From the NCBI RefSeq assembly GCF_000255705.1, contig NZ_JH636450.1:192082-241641 (forward strand): DNA of 49,560 nucleotides, in the 5' to 3' direction. Each line of letters starts with the position of its first letter. The stretch's first letter is position 1. This DNA comes from Zavarzinella formosa DSM 19928 (GTDB taxonomy: Bacteria > Planctomycetota > Planctomycetia > Gemmatales > Gemmataceae). The position numbers and the translations under genes are program-made. The notes under the pieces were generated by a model. The model saw nothing but the letters and a program-made list of their open reading frames with translations. It was not told the origin of the DNA and did no database searches. This document shows positions 9,027 through 18,900 of this stretch, piece by piece.

Positions 9027-9334
9027 CGTCGCCACTTCCTCATCAAACATAAACAGGCGAACCGGGGAGTTATTGCGTCATTGAATGTCGAGGGATGCGT
9101 CATTCAAAGCAAGCAGCGGGCCAAATCCCGCATTATTGTTTAGCTTGAGATCTTCCATCGCCAGTGAATAATGACCGAGGGGGAACGACCCAAAACTCTT
9201 GTGTGGTCGCATTTGTTGACAACAGAATGAATTCATGCTTTTTCATGTTGTTTCTCATGTCGAAAGAATCGACACTGCACATATGAGTTTGTCGTAGAGT
9301 TCGACGTCTCTTTCTCAGATGGCGAGGCAAACAC
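9027..9334. promoter_or_regulatory. Divergent intergenic region with inverted repeat
   Basis: This stretch separates the minus-strand signalling operon from the plus-strand NtrC-type gene and should carry both promoters. A perfect 6-bp inverted repeat, TGTCGA-AAGAA-TCGACA, lies at 9258-9274, about 60 nt before the plus-strand ATG. A TTGACA hexamer lies at 9216-9221, but I see no convincing -10 box at the right distance. No sigma-54 -24/-12 element was found. The inverted repeat could be an operator, but a 6-bp repeat can occur by chance. Confidence 0.35.
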
Positions 9335-10765
9335 ATGGCCACAATTCTGATCATTGACGACGAACCGGGGATTCGGGGACTGTTAAAGGCGTTGTTGCAT
9401 GAAGACGGGCACACCTTTCTGGAGGCGGGCGCCGGACCCGAGGGAGTGGCCCTCTACGACGCGCGACGACCCGACATGGTGTTTTGCGACGTCGTCCTGC
9501 CGGAGCTGGACGGGATCGCGGTCCTCAAGCGGATCAAGGCGCTCAATCCGATGGTTCCGGTGGTCGTCATGACTGCGGACAGCAGCACGGAACTGGCCAT
9601 CCGGGCGATGAGCCTCGGGGCGAGTGATTACCTCGTCAAACCGTTCGGGGCGAAGCGAACGGCGCGCATGGTGCGGGAGACGCTCAAGTCGCTTCGGCCC
9701 GAAGAGCCAAGTGTGTCCGTGCCGGTCATCGATCCCCATGACACGCAACCGCTCTTGGGAAACACCGATGAGATGTACGAGGTGTTCAAACTGATTGGCC
9801 GGGTCGCGTCCCAGTCATTGACGGTCTTGGTTCTGGGCGAATCGGGGACTGGCAAGGAACTGGTGGCTCGCGCCATCCATTCCCATAGCCCGCAACGGGA
9901 CGGCCCCTTCATCGCGGTGAACTGCGCCGCCATCCCGGAGTCATTGCTGGAAAGCGAATTGTTCGGTCACGAGAAGGGGGCGTTCACGGGGGCCGACCGT
10001 CAGCGAACGGGCAAGTTTGAACTCGCCGGGAACGGCACATTGTTCCTCGACGAGATCGGCGACATGTCCTTGGCCGTGCAGGCCAAGTTGCTGCGAGTCA
10101 TTCAAGACCAGGAATTTTACCGGCTCGGCGGCTCCCAGACGGTCCGCACGACCGCCCGGATTCTGGCCGCGACGAACCATGATCTCCGTGAGGAGGCCGG
10201 GACCGGGCGGTTTCGGGAGGATCTGTTTTACCGGCTGAGCGGCGTCGTGATCCGGTTGCCGGCGCTCCGCGACCGGCGGGACGACATCCCCATGCTGGCC
10301 GAGCATTTTTTGCGGAAGTCGGCCCACGATTTGAAAAGGTCCGTCCGCTCGATGATGCCGGGTGCCCTTGAGATTCTTCGGAAGTATCACTGGCCCGGCA
10401 ACATTCGGGAACTGGCCAACGTGGTGCAACAAGCCGTGTTGCAGGCTACGGGGCCGACGATCATCCCCGCTCAGTTTGAAAGTTTGGTTTCCGATCCCCG
10501 GCCCAAGGAGGCGCGGGTCGCGCCGACGCCGTTCGATCCGGTGGCGCTTCGCGAGGAGGTGCTTCAACGGATTGCCTCGAACGATCAAAATGTGCTGACG
10601 CCGCTGATGAACGCTTACGAGCAAGCCATCATCGGAGCGGTGTTGGATCACTGCCAGGGGAACATGTCCTCGGCCGCGAAGCATTTGGGCATCCACCGGG
10701 TGACGCTCAAATCCAAACTCCCGGCCGCCAGACAACTGGCCGGGGAACTGACAACGGAGGAATGA
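9335..10765 (+). CDS. Sigma-54-dependent response regulator, NtrC family
   Basis: A 476-residue transcription activator. The receiver domain (1-120) has acceptor D52 (FCDVVLPELDG) and KPFG. The AAA+ domain (about 135-375) has Walker A GESGTGKE near 168, the sigma-54 contact loop GAFTGA near 215, Walker B TLFLDEIGDM and the arginine-finger region FREDLFYRL. The C-terminal Fis-type helix-turn-helix (about 425-470) reads CQGNMSSAAKHLGIHRVTLKSKL. All parts needed to open sigma-54 promoters are present. No kinase follows on its strand, so the hybrid kinase and receiver-kinase on the opposite strand are the obvious phosphodonor candidates (inference from divergent arrangement). The gene ends 9 bp from the convergent hydrolase gene. 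Confidence 0.96.
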   Translation: MATILIIDDEPGIRGLLKALLHEDGHTFLEAGAGPEGVALYDARRPDMVFCDVVLPELDGIAVLKRIKALNPMVPVVVMTADSSTELAIRAMSLGASDYLVKPFGAKRTARMVRETLKSLRPEEPSVSVPVIDPHDTQPLLGNTDEMYEVFKLIGRVASQSLTVLVLGESGTGKELVARAIHSHSPQRDGPFIAVNCAAIPESLLESELFGHEKGAFTGADRQRTGKFELAGNGTLFLDEIGDMSLAVQAKLLRVIQDQEFYRLGGSQTVRTTARILAATNHDLREEAGTGRFREDLFYRLSGVVIRLPALRDRRDDIPMLAEHFLRKSAHDLKRSVRSMMPGALEILRKYHWPGNIRELANVVQQAVLQATGPTIIPAQFESLVSDPRPKEARVAPTPFDPVALREEVLQRIASNDQNVLTPLMNAYEQAIIGAVLDHCQGNMSSAAKHLGIHRVTLKSKLPAARQLAGELTTEE

Positions 10766-10774
10766 CAGGCCGGG

Positions 10775-11677
10775 TTACTTCTTCAAATATCCTTGCGTTT
10801 GCATCCATTCCTCGCATCGTTTTGGCCATGTGGCGTAGGGCTTGTCGCTGGCCTTCATGCCGAAGCCGTGCCCGCCGGTGCTGTAAACGTGCATTTCGGC
10901 GTTCACTTTGAATTCCCGCAGGGCCTTCACCATCTCCACCGAACTCATCAGCGGGCCGTCGTCGTTGTAGGCCACCGCGAAGAAGCAGGGGGGCGTGTCC
11001 TTGCTCACATTGATCTCGGCCTTCAGTTTCTTGTCCTTGTCGAGCAGGCCGCCCGGATAGATCAGCACGGCGAAGTCCGGCCGGCAACTGGCTTTGTCCG
11101 CGTCGTCCACGGGTTCGTAAGCCCGCTTGTCCGTGTTGGTACTGGTCCAGGCCGTCAGGTGGCCGCCGGCGGAAAAGCCGAGCATCCCGATCCGGGCCGG
11201 ATCAACACCAAACTCTTTGGCCCGGCTGCGGACAATGCCCATCGCCCGCTGGGCGTCTTGCAAGGCCCAGACCGGCGGGGAGTCCTTGGGGGCGTCCGGC
11301 CGACGCGGCACCCGGTACTTCAACACCACGGCTGTCACGCCGATCTTGTTCAGCCAGTCGGCCACCATCGTCCCCTCGTGTTCCCACGCGAGGATGGTGT
11401 AGCCGCCGCCGGGGGCGATCACGACGGCCGCCCCGGTGTCGATGGACGACGGCGGTTTGGTGATAGTAATCGTCGGCTTCGAGACATTGCCAAGCCGTTT
11501 GACCGGCTGGACTTCGTTCGCCTTCGGGGCCTCGAATTTCTCCTCCGGAATGTTCCCCTTCTCGCCGGGGGCCACGCCCGGCCACAAGTCGATCACAATC
11601 TGTTTCGGCTCGGCGCCGACGGCCAGGGCGGCGGTCATCAGCATGATGAAACCGCCTCCCAAAAACTTCTGTCGCAT
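10775..11677 (-). CDS. Secreted alpha/beta hydrolase (esterase/lipase-like)
   Basis: A 300-residue protein with a signal peptide (KFLGGGFIMLMTAALAVGAE) and an alpha/beta hydrolase fold. It has an oxyanion-hole motif APGGGY, a nucleophile elbow GFSAGG with serine near residue 166, a candidate acid in YNDDGP near 238 and the catalytic histidine in GGHGFG near 271. The family includes planctomycete secreted esterases often placed among acetyl-xylan esterase-like or BD-FAE enzymes, acting on ester groups of polysaccharides or small esters. The substrate cannot be read from sequence. It is monocistronic on the minus strand, about 100 bp downstream of the cupin gene, so co-transcription is possible. 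Confidence 0.92.
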   Translation of the reverse strand: MRQKFLGGGFIMLMTAALAVGAEPKQIVIDLWPGVAPGEKGNIPEEKFEAPKANEVQPVKRLGNVSKPTITITKPPSSIDTGAAVVIAPGGGYTILAWEHEGTMVADWLNKIGVTAVVLKYRVPRRPDAPKDSPPVWALQDAQRAMGIVRSRAKEFGVDPARIGMLGFSAGGHLTAWTSTNTDKRAYEPVDDADKASCRPDFAVLIYPGGLLDKDKKLKAEINVSKDTPPCFFAVAYNDDGPLMSSVEMVKALREFKVNAEMHVYSTGGHGFGMKASDKPYATWPKRCEEWMQTQGYLKK

Positions 11678-11776
11678 GGCTGCTCCTTCGGGATCACGTT
11701 GGGAAACCGACTATACCCCGGATGGGAGGGCATCTCAAGCAAATCACTCGAAGAGAAAAGCAGAGAAGAGTTGTCC

Positions 11777-12100
11777 TTAATCCCCGTAATGAACAGCCAG
11801 CCAGATCGTGGGTTCGTCCGGCGTTGTCCATTCCACCCGATGCCGGCGATGGGCGGGGATGTTGACGGCGTCTCCGGGCCGCATGAGGACAGGATGCTCG
11901 TCTCCCTCGAAGCGCACCTTGGCCTCGCCTTGGAGAACCATCACCCATTCATGCCTGGGTTGGTCGTACCAGAAACCATCGGGCGAAGTGTGGCCAAGCG
12001 AGATGATTCGTTCGATGGAAATATTGTTGTTGGAGACAAGTGTTTGAATCACTTCATTCGCCAGATTGGCGGGCAAATGGGAAAATAGATTGGCGGTCAT
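11777..12100 (-). CDS. Small cupin-domain protein
   Basis: A 107-residue single-domain cupin. The typical motifs are visible: RHEWVMVLQGEAKVRFEGDE (first cupin motif, where the usual HxH is replaced by QPRHE) and MRPGDAVNIPAHRRHRVEW (second motif with PGD, PAH and a distal histidine). The fold usually binds a metal; substrate and reaction are unknown. ATG at 12100 has GGGGAAC just upstream; a longer TTG-start form to 12121 would run into the leader hairpin and is unlikely. A stem-loop with an 8-T run lies 20-47 nt before the start codon on the same strand. Confidence 0.85.
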   Translation of the reverse strand: MTANLFSHLPANLANEVIQTLVSNNNISIERIISLGHTSPDGFWYDQPRHEWVMVLQGEAKVRFEGDEHPVLMRPGDAVNIPAHRRHRVEWTTPDEPTIWLAVHYGD

Positions 12101-12119
12101 GTGTTCCCCGTTGAATCGC

Positions 12120-12152
12120 AAAAAAAATCCCCGGTTGTTAGCCGGGGTTTTT
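12120..12152 (-). terminator. Intrinsic terminator/attenuator in cupin leader
   Basis: CCCCGG-TTGTTAG-CCGGGG at 12129-12147 is a perfect 6-bp GC stem. On the minus strand it is followed by eight T residues (12127-12120); on the plus strand by five T residues (12148-12152), so it could work both ways. On the minus strand it lies between any upstream promoter and the cupin ATG, the position expected of an attenuator. Alternatively it stops minus-strand transcription arising in the 12.15-12.7 kb gap. Confidence 0.65.
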
Positions 12153-12709
12153 CTCGGTTTGGGGTGTCTTGTTGACCAGTCCGATGCGTTGGTTTGCCGA
12201 TTTCGCGGTCAGAAGCAGCAACAGAACCTTTTTGGCAAGACGGGCTGCATTTCGAGAACATCTCACATCACGATGGCCGGTTTGCGATGACAGTTATCCG
12301 TCTTTGGCAAACTGGCGATGTCAGTGTTCAGATCATTTGGTCGCAGCTCTTGAATCCAGCAGTCACACGTGGCTCTGATCGTGATCGGTCATGGCACTCG
12401 GCAATGGCAAAATCAATCGACTCAAAAACGTTGATACCGCTGTTCTCCCTCGAGTGTTGATAACTTGGCGGGTCACTCATCCCCACCTACTCGCATAATA
12501 CCCTTCCCGAAACTCGCATGCAAATTAAACATGAAGAATTCAAGAGGAATTTTTTCGGCCGGGCCGGACGACCAACGGGGCGGTTTGATTTTTGTAAGTT
12601 CAATCCCTCGTTGTCATGATGATTTTGGGGAAGTGTTCGCTTGCGGGCGGTGGCGTCTTCCATTTCCGATAGATTGGATTTGAAGCCCCGACATATCACC
12701 GAGTTATTG
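12153..12709. other. Non-coding gap between cupin and rpiA
   Basis: About 560 bp with no convincing gene. Open frames exist (up to 88 codons) but none has a family match I recognise, a good ribosome site or protein-like composition. The right part should hold the rpiA promoter and the left part the cupin promoter. I see no riboswitch or repeat here. Confidence 0.5.
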
Positions 12710-13396
12710 ATGGCCGCGAACACCAATGAACTAAACGCCCTCGCCGCGAAGGCTCTCGACTTCATCTCCGAAGGCGCCGTGGTGGGATTGGGCACCGGCC
12801 GCGCGGCGACGGTTTTCCTGCATGTGTTGGGCGAGAAAGTGCGGGCGGGTTTCCCGATTCGCGGCGTGCCGACCTCGCTTGAATCCGAACGCCTGGCTTG
12901 TGAGTTGGGTATCCCGTTGACGAGTCTCGATGAAGTCGATTCCATCGACGTGGATGTGGACGGCGCCGACGAAGCCGACCCGGCCGGCAATCTCATCAAG
13001 GGTTACGGCGGGGCGTTGCTCCGGGAGAAGATCGTGGCGGCCGCCTCCCGCCGGGTGGTCATCTTGGTGGGCGAGGAAAAGTTGGTGCCGGTGTTGGGTT
13101 CTCGCGGGGTGTTGCCGGTCGAGGTGATCCCGTTTGGGAAAGGGGCATGCGCCCGCCAACTGACTTCGCTCGGGTTGAATCCGCGGCCGCGAATGCGCGA
13201 AGGGCAACTCATGCTGACGGACAACGGCAATCATATCTTGGATTGTGACACCCCGACGATCAGCCAGCCCGAGCAATTGGAAGCGGCCATTCGGGCCATC
13301 CCCGGCGTCGTCGGCACCGGCTTGTTCTTGGGGATGAATCCAACCGTGCTGATCGGCAGCAGCGCCGGCGTCATCGTCCGGGGGCCGGTCGGCTGA
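12710..13396 (+). CDS. rpiA: Ribose-5-phosphate isomerase A
   Basis: A 228-residue cytosolic enzyme that interconverts ribose-5-phosphate and ribulose-5-phosphate in the non-oxidative pentose phosphate pathway. Family motifs are clear: the phosphate loop GLGTGRAATVFL, DVDVDGADEADPAGNLIKG with the catalytic aspartates, GGALLREKIVA, and VEVIPFGK. Length matches RpiA (about 220-235). The ATG at 12710 was chosen because the MAANTNELNALAAKAL start fits the family; an in-frame start at 12641 would add 23 residues unlike RpiA. It heads a sugar-phosphate cluster with a histidine phosphatase and glucose-6-phosphate isomerase, all on the plus strand with short gaps. Confidence 0.95.
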   Translation: MAANTNELNALAAKALDFISEGAVVGLGTGRAATVFLHVLGEKVRAGFPIRGVPTSLESERLACELGIPLTSLDEVDSIDVDVDGADEADPAGNLIKGYGGALLREKIVAAASRRVVILVGEEKLVPVLGSRGVLPVEVIPFGKGACARQLTSLGLNPRPRMREGQLMLTDNGNHILDCDTPTISQPEQLEAAIRAIPGVVGTGLFLGMNPTVLIGSSAGVIVRGPVG

Positions 13397-13430
13397 GTGG
13401 CGGCATCCGAGTCCCAATTGTTTCGGAGCG

Positions 13431-14030
13431 ATGATGCGTTCAACTTTCCCGGTGATCCAACTGGCCCGCCACGGCGAGACGGCTTGGGCGTTATCCGGCC
13501 GACATACCGGACTGACGGACATCCCCCTGACGGAACGCGGCGAAGCGGGCGCACGGTTGCTCGGCAAACGACTTCAACAGGGAACTTACAAGGCCGTCCT
13601 CACCAGCCCCCTTCAACGGGCCAAGAAAACCTGCGAACTCGCGGGCTTTGGCGACGTGGCGGTGGTCGATCCCGATCTTGTGGAGTGGAACTACGGCGAC
13701 TACGAAGGACTGATCGGCGACCAGATTCGCCAGATTCAGCCAGGCTGGAATGTCTTCGTCAACGGGTGCCCGAACGGTGAAAGCGTCGCGGATGTGACTG
13801 CCCGTGCGGACCGGGTGGTGGCCAGGTTGCGGGCCGTCGGGGACGATGTGCTGGTTTTCTCCAGCGGGCACTTCCTCCGGGCCTTGACCGCCCGTTGGTG
13901 CGGGTTGGATGTATCCTTCGGCCGCTTTCTTCTATTGGGGACGGCGACGCTCAGTTTGCTGGGATACGACCACGGAACCGAAGAACCGGTCGTCCGTCTC
14001 TGGAACGACGGCCACCATCTGGGTGATTGA
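13431..14030 (+). CDS. Histidine phosphatase, sedoheptulose-bisphosphatase (Shb17)-like
   Basis: A 199-residue histidine phosphatase. The phospho-acceptor motif is LARHGETAW (H14), then [42 protein letters not shown] and [15 protein letters not shown]. This series closely follows yeast Shb17 and its bacterial relatives, which dephosphorylate sedoheptulose-1,7-bisphosphate to feed ribose synthesis; annotation pipelines usually say only histidine phosphatase or phosphoglycerate mutase. The second catalytic motif reads FSSGHFLR: the position normally holding histidine (HGH) is S145, while H147 is kept. Between rpiA and pgi, a pentose-phosphate role is sensible. GGAG precedes two consecutive ATGs (13431 and 13434); either may start the protein. 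Confidence 0.88.
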   Translation: MMRSTFPVIQLARHGETAWALSGRHTGLTDIPLTERGEAGARLLGKRLQQGTYKAVLTSPLQRAKKTCELAGFGDVAVVDPDLVEWNYGDYEGLIGDQIRQIQPGWNVFVNGCPNGESVADVTARADRVVARLRAVGDDVLVFSSGHFLRALTARWCGLDVSFGRFLLLGTATLSLLGYDHGTEEPVVRLWNDGHHLGD

Positions 14031-14080
14031 CGAACAACCTACTTCCCCATTCGCGGATGATTCCCGAAGGAGATTCGACG

Positions 14081-15712
14081 ATGAGCGCCAGCACCATTCC
14101 CCTGACCGAACGCCCGGCGTGGAAAGCCCTTGCCGCCCACCATCAAACAATTCATGGAACCCATCTGCGGGAGTTGTTTGCCGCCGATCCCAAACGAGGG
14201 GAACGGCTGACGGCCGAGGCCGCCGGCATTTTTCTGGATTACTCCAAGAACCGCATCACCGACGAGACGGTGAAATTGCTGATCCAGCTTGCCGAGGAAA
14301 GCGGCCTGAAGGACCGCGCGGCCGCCATGTTTCGCGGCGACAAAATCAACATCACCGAGAACCGGGCGGTCCTTCACGTTGCCCTCCGGGCGCCGAAGGG
14401 TTCGTCGATCATCGTCGATGGCGTGGATGTGGTTCCGCAGGTTCACGATGTGCTGGACCGCATGAGCGAGTTTGCCAATCGCGTCCGCTCCGGGGAGTGG
14501 AAAGGATACACCGGCAAGCCGATTCGCAATGTGGTGAACATCGGCATCGGCGGCTCCGACCTTGGCCCGGTGATGGCGTATGAGGCCCTGAAGCATTACA
14601 GCAAACGGGAACTCACCTTCCGGTTTGTCTCCAACGTGGACGGCACGGACTTCCACGAGGCAACGCGCGATCTCGACCCCGAGGAAACACTGGTCATTGT
14701 TTCCTCCAAGACGTTCACCACGCAAGAGACGATGACCAACGCCCACACGGCCCGGACGTGGGCCTTGCACACCCTCAAACATCAGGCGGCCATCGCCCGG
14801 CATTTCGTGGCGGTTTCGACCAACGCCGCCGAAGTGACCAAGTTCGGCATCGACACGGCCAACATGTTCGGCTTCTGGGATTGGGTGGGGGGCCGGTATT
14901 CGATGGATTCGGCCATCGGCCTGTCCACGATGCTCGCCGTCGGCCCGGAGGGTTTCCGGGAGATGCTCGCCGGTTTTCACGAGATGGACGAGCATTTCCG
15001 CACGGCCCCGCTCGGACAAAATCTTCCCGTGCTGATGGCCCTGCTGAACATCTGGTACACGAACTTCTTTGATGCCGCAACGGTGGCGGTGCTGCCCTAC
15101 GACCAATACCTGAAGCGGTTCCCGGCGTATCTCCAGCAACTGACGATGGAGAGCAACGGCAAGAGCGTGACGCTCGACGGCCAATCGGTCAGTTATCAAA
15201 CCGCCCCGATCTATTGGGGGGAGCCGGGCACCAACGGCCAGCATTCCTTCTACCAGTTGATTCATCAAGGGACAAAACTGATCCCCTGCGATTTCTTGGC
15301 GTTTGCCAAGTCGCTCAATCCCCTTGGCCGCCATCACGATTTGCTGATGGCGAATGTCTTCGCCCAAGCCGAGGCGCTGGCCTTCGGCAAAACGGCCGAA
15401 CAGGTGAAGGCCGAGGGGGTCGCCTCGCCGTTGATCCCGCACAAGACCTTCGAGGGCAACCGGCCGTCAAACACGCTGCTGATGGACAAGCTCACCCCGG
15501 CCATCGTGGGCAAACTGGTCGCCCTTTATGAACACAGCGTGTTCGTGCAGGGGGTGATCTGGAACATCGACTCGTTCGATCAATGGGGCGTGGAACTCGG
15601 GAAGGTGCTGGCCCAAAAGATCGCCCCCGAACTGGAAGGGGAGGCCGAACCCGCCTTGGCCCACGATAGCTCGACGAACAACCTGATTCGGCGTTATCGC
15701 GGTCGGAAGTAA
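14081..15712 (+). CDS. pgi: Glucose-6-phosphate isomerase
   Basis: A 543-residue enzyme of glycolysis and gluconeogenesis that interconverts glucose-6-phosphate and fructose-6-phosphate. It is of the E. coli-type long form: [66 protein letters not shown], and the signature [18 protein letters not shown], ending [14 protein letters not shown]. All active-site regions are present. ATG at 14081 is preferred over a TTG at 14027 because AAGGAG lies 8 nt upstream and the sequence from MSAS fits the family. It lies 50 bp after the phosphatase gene and is probably co-transcribed with rpiA. Confidence 0.97.
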   Translation: MSASTIPLTERPAWKALAAHHQTIHGTHLRELFAADPKRGERLTAEAAGIFLDYSKNRITDETVKLLIQLAEESGLKDRAAAMFRGDKINITENRAVLHVALRAPKGSSIIVDGVDVVPQVHDVLDRMSEFANRVRSGEWKGYTGKPIRNVVNIGIGGSDLGPVMAYEALKHYSKRELTFRFVSNVDGTDFHEATRDLDPEETLVIVSSKTFTTQETMTNAHTARTWALHTLKHQAAIARHFVAVSTNAAEVTKFGIDTANMFGFWDWVGGRYSMDSAIGLSTMLAVGPEGFREMLAGFHEMDEHFRTAPLGQNLPVLMALLNIWYTNFFDAATVAVLPYDQYLKRFPAYLQQLTMESNGKSVTLDGQSVSYQTAPIYWGEPGTNGQHSFYQLIHQGTKLIPCDFLAFAKSLNPLGRHHDLLMANVFAQAEALAFGKTAEQVKAEGVASPLIPHKTFEGNRPSNTLLMDKLTPAIVGKLVALYEHSVFVQGVIWNIDSFDQWGVELGKVLAQKIAPELEGEAEPALAHDSSTNNLIRRYRGRK

Positions 15713-15911
15713 GTAGATTCGCCAAGTCGGCCAATCAAAATGCCCGGCAAAGTTGAGGGAAGGCATGAAATCTCGGGGCCGAACCTCAACGAGGATGGAA
15801 CTTTTGTAACAAACCATTTTGAAAATCAATCGATCTGCGTTTGACAGAAACTACCCATCCGAGTTACCATTTCTTAATCTCGCATTCTCGCGACTCCTCC
15901 TTGAGACATTC

Positions 15912-18900
15912 ATGCGCTTTCCCGAGAAGTTCTCCACCCGAAATCGGCTGCGTCCCGCGTCTTCGAAATATCGACTCAAAATTGAGACGCTCGAATCCCG
16001 TGAGGTGATGAACGGAGCCAATCCGTTCGTGGGGCCGCTGGAGACGGTCGCGACCAAAAAAGTGGACACTGATCCGGCGTTGACCTACGCCCCTCCCTCG
16101 CATGAATTATCCAATAATGGCAGTCTGCTGACCGGTCCCAAGTCTGGCGACGCTTTTACAATCGCCACCGATTATCTCAATGCCCACGCGGACGAACTGG
16201 GCGTGACCACCGGCGACCTCTCGAATTATGTGGTGACCGACCAATACGTCAGCCAGCCAACCGGCATGACGCTCATTTACCTGCAGCAGACTCACAACGG
16301 CCTCCCGGTTTCAAATGCCCTGTTGAATATTAGTGTGTCAGCGACCGGTGAGGTGATCTCCGCTTACAGCACATTCGTCAAAGGGTTGTCGTCGCCGTCC
16401 CTGACGGCCGCGACCCCGCAATTGACGGCCGCCCAAGCCCTCACGGACGTGGCGGGCCAGCTCGGGCTTTCCTCTTCTTCCGGCAAGGCCGTGCAGGCGC
16501 TCAACCTGAGCAACGACTTGACGAAGGCCAGCCTGTTGAGCGCGCCGGGAATCTCCGAAGACCCCGTTCCGGCCAAATTGCAATACGTGGTGACCCCCGA
16601 CGGGGTTGAACTGGCGTGGAAACTGGTCATCCGCACTACGGACGGAGAACATTGGTACGATGCCAGCGCCAACGCATCGACCGGCAAACTCGTCGCCAAC
16701 AACGACTGGGTGGACCACGCGACTTATAAGGCGCTGGCGATACCGAATGAAAGCGTTCAGGATGGCGGCTTCAGCCTGATAACCAATCCGCAAGACCCGA
16801 CCGCGTCGCCGTTTGGCTGGCACGACACCAACGGCGTCGCCGGGGCCGAGTTCACGGACACGGAAGGCAACAACGTCGACGCGCATTTGGACCGGGACGG
16901 AAATGATTCGCCCGATGCGGGAAGCCGCCCCTCCGGCGGGGCCAGCCTCGATTTCAGCAGTTACACGTTCAATCCGTCTCTCGCGCCTTCCGCGACGGTC
17001 AATGAAAATGCCTCCGTCTTGAACATGTTTTATGCGAACAACATTCTGCATGACATTCATTACCATTACGGCTTCACCGAGTCGGCCGGGAACTTCCAGG
17101 TCAACAACTACGGCAAGGGGGGCACGGGGGGAGACGCCGTCCAGGCCGACGGGCAGGACAAGGCGGACCTTCCGTATGACCCGAATGACCCGAACATTGA
17201 CAACGCAAATTTCGCGACCCCGCCAGATGGCCAGTCGCCGCGGATGCAGATGTACGAGTTCACCGCCACGTCACCCCGCCGGGACAGCGGACTCGACAAC
17301 GGGGTGATGTTCCATGAATACGGCCACGGCGTGTCCAACCGGCTGACCGGCGGACCGGCGAATTCAAACGCACTCGACGCCACCCAGAGCGGCGGCATGG
17401 GCGAGGGCTGGAGCGATTTCTGGGCCTTGATGCTGACCCAACGGCCGACGGACACCCAGAATCAGGCGATGCCGCTCGGCACCTATGTGGAGGGACAGTC
17501 GCCCACCGGCGGGGGCATTCGCCAGTATCCGTACAGTTTCAACATGACCGTCGATCCGCACACGCTCAACGATTACAACGGCGACGGCGAGGTCCACGAC
17601 ACCGGCGAAATCTGGGCTTCGACGTTGTGGGACATGAATTGGGCCCTCATCAACAAATACGGCTACGATTCCAACCTGTACACGGGCTACGACAAAAACG
17701 CCGCCCTCGGAACCCCGGCGGCGGCGGGCAACAAGCTGGCCCTGCAACTCGTGATGGACGCGCTGAAAATCCAGCCCGCCAACCCGACCTTCACACAGGC
17801 GCGTAACGCCATCATCGCGGCCGACCAAGCTCTGACTGGCGGCAAGAACTTCGCCGAACTCTGGACCGTCTTCGCCCGGCGCGGCCTTGGCGCCAGCGCC
17901 AGTTCGGGGGCCAGTTCAAACTCAACGACCGTGTCCCAGGCGTTTGACCTGCCCACCGCCGCGATCATCCAGGAGAAATTCGATTCGGTCACGTCGCCGG
18001 CCCTGCCTTTTGAGTGGTCCTCGCAAAGCGCCTCCGGCTCCTCGTCGTGGACGACCTCGACCGCCACGCCGTTCAGCGGCGCCAACGATGCGTTCGTGCC
18101 GGATGTCGCCACCGCCAGCGACACCAGTCTGGTCTCCCCGGTGCTGACCTATCTGGCTTCCAATAACAAGCTTTCTTTTCAAAATTCCTACGACACTCAA
18201 GCAGGCGCGGATTTCGCCTCTCTGGACATCTCGATCAACGGCGCGCCGTTCGTCGACATCGTGACGGCCGGCGGGAGTTTTGCGACGGGCGGGGCGGGCT
18301 ACACGGCCGGCTCCGGATGGAGCGGCAATTCGGGGGGATACGTTCAGACCAGCGTGAACTTGCCGGCGTCCGCCATCGGCAAGCCGGTGCAATTCCGCTG
18401 GCAACTCACCACCAACGCCAGCACGGGAGGCAACGGCTGGCGGATCGACGACGTTTCCCTGGATGTCCCGCCGCAACCGGACTTCGGCGATTTGCCGGAC
18501 AGTTACGGCACCTCGCTGGCCGCCAACGGCGCACGGCACACGACCACGGGACCGACGCTCGGCACGAAGCGAGACGGCGAACCCGACGCCGCTCTTCCGC
18601 TCGACGGCACCGGGGACGACCTCTCCGGAATCGACGACGACGACGGCGTCACGGCGGGAGTTCTCCGGGCGGGGACGACCGGTTCCTTCACGGTCAATGT
18701 CTCGGCGGCCAGCTTCCTGAATGCCTGGGCCGACTTGAACGGCAACAGCATATTCGACGCCGGCGAGCAGTTCGCCATCAATAAGGCGATGACCGCCGGC
18801 AACAACCTCGTCAGCATCACGCTGCCGGCCAGCCCGACCTTGGGCACCCTGTATGTCCGCTTCCGCCTCACGAGCGCGACGGTCGCCTCGCCGAGTCCCC

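Noticed and set aside
9209-9246. Sigma-70 promoter with TTGACA at 9216
   Set aside because: The -35 hexamer is perfect but no acceptable -10 box lies 16-18 nt downstream, so it was not called as a promoter.
12194-12460. 88-codon open frame in the gap before rpiA
   Set aside because: No ribosome site, no family resemblance, and overlapping frames of similar length; treated as non-coding.
14039-15442. 467-codon open frame on the minus strand
   Set aside because: Antisense to pgi, which has all family signatures. Composition is rich in R, G and H, as expected of a shadow frame.
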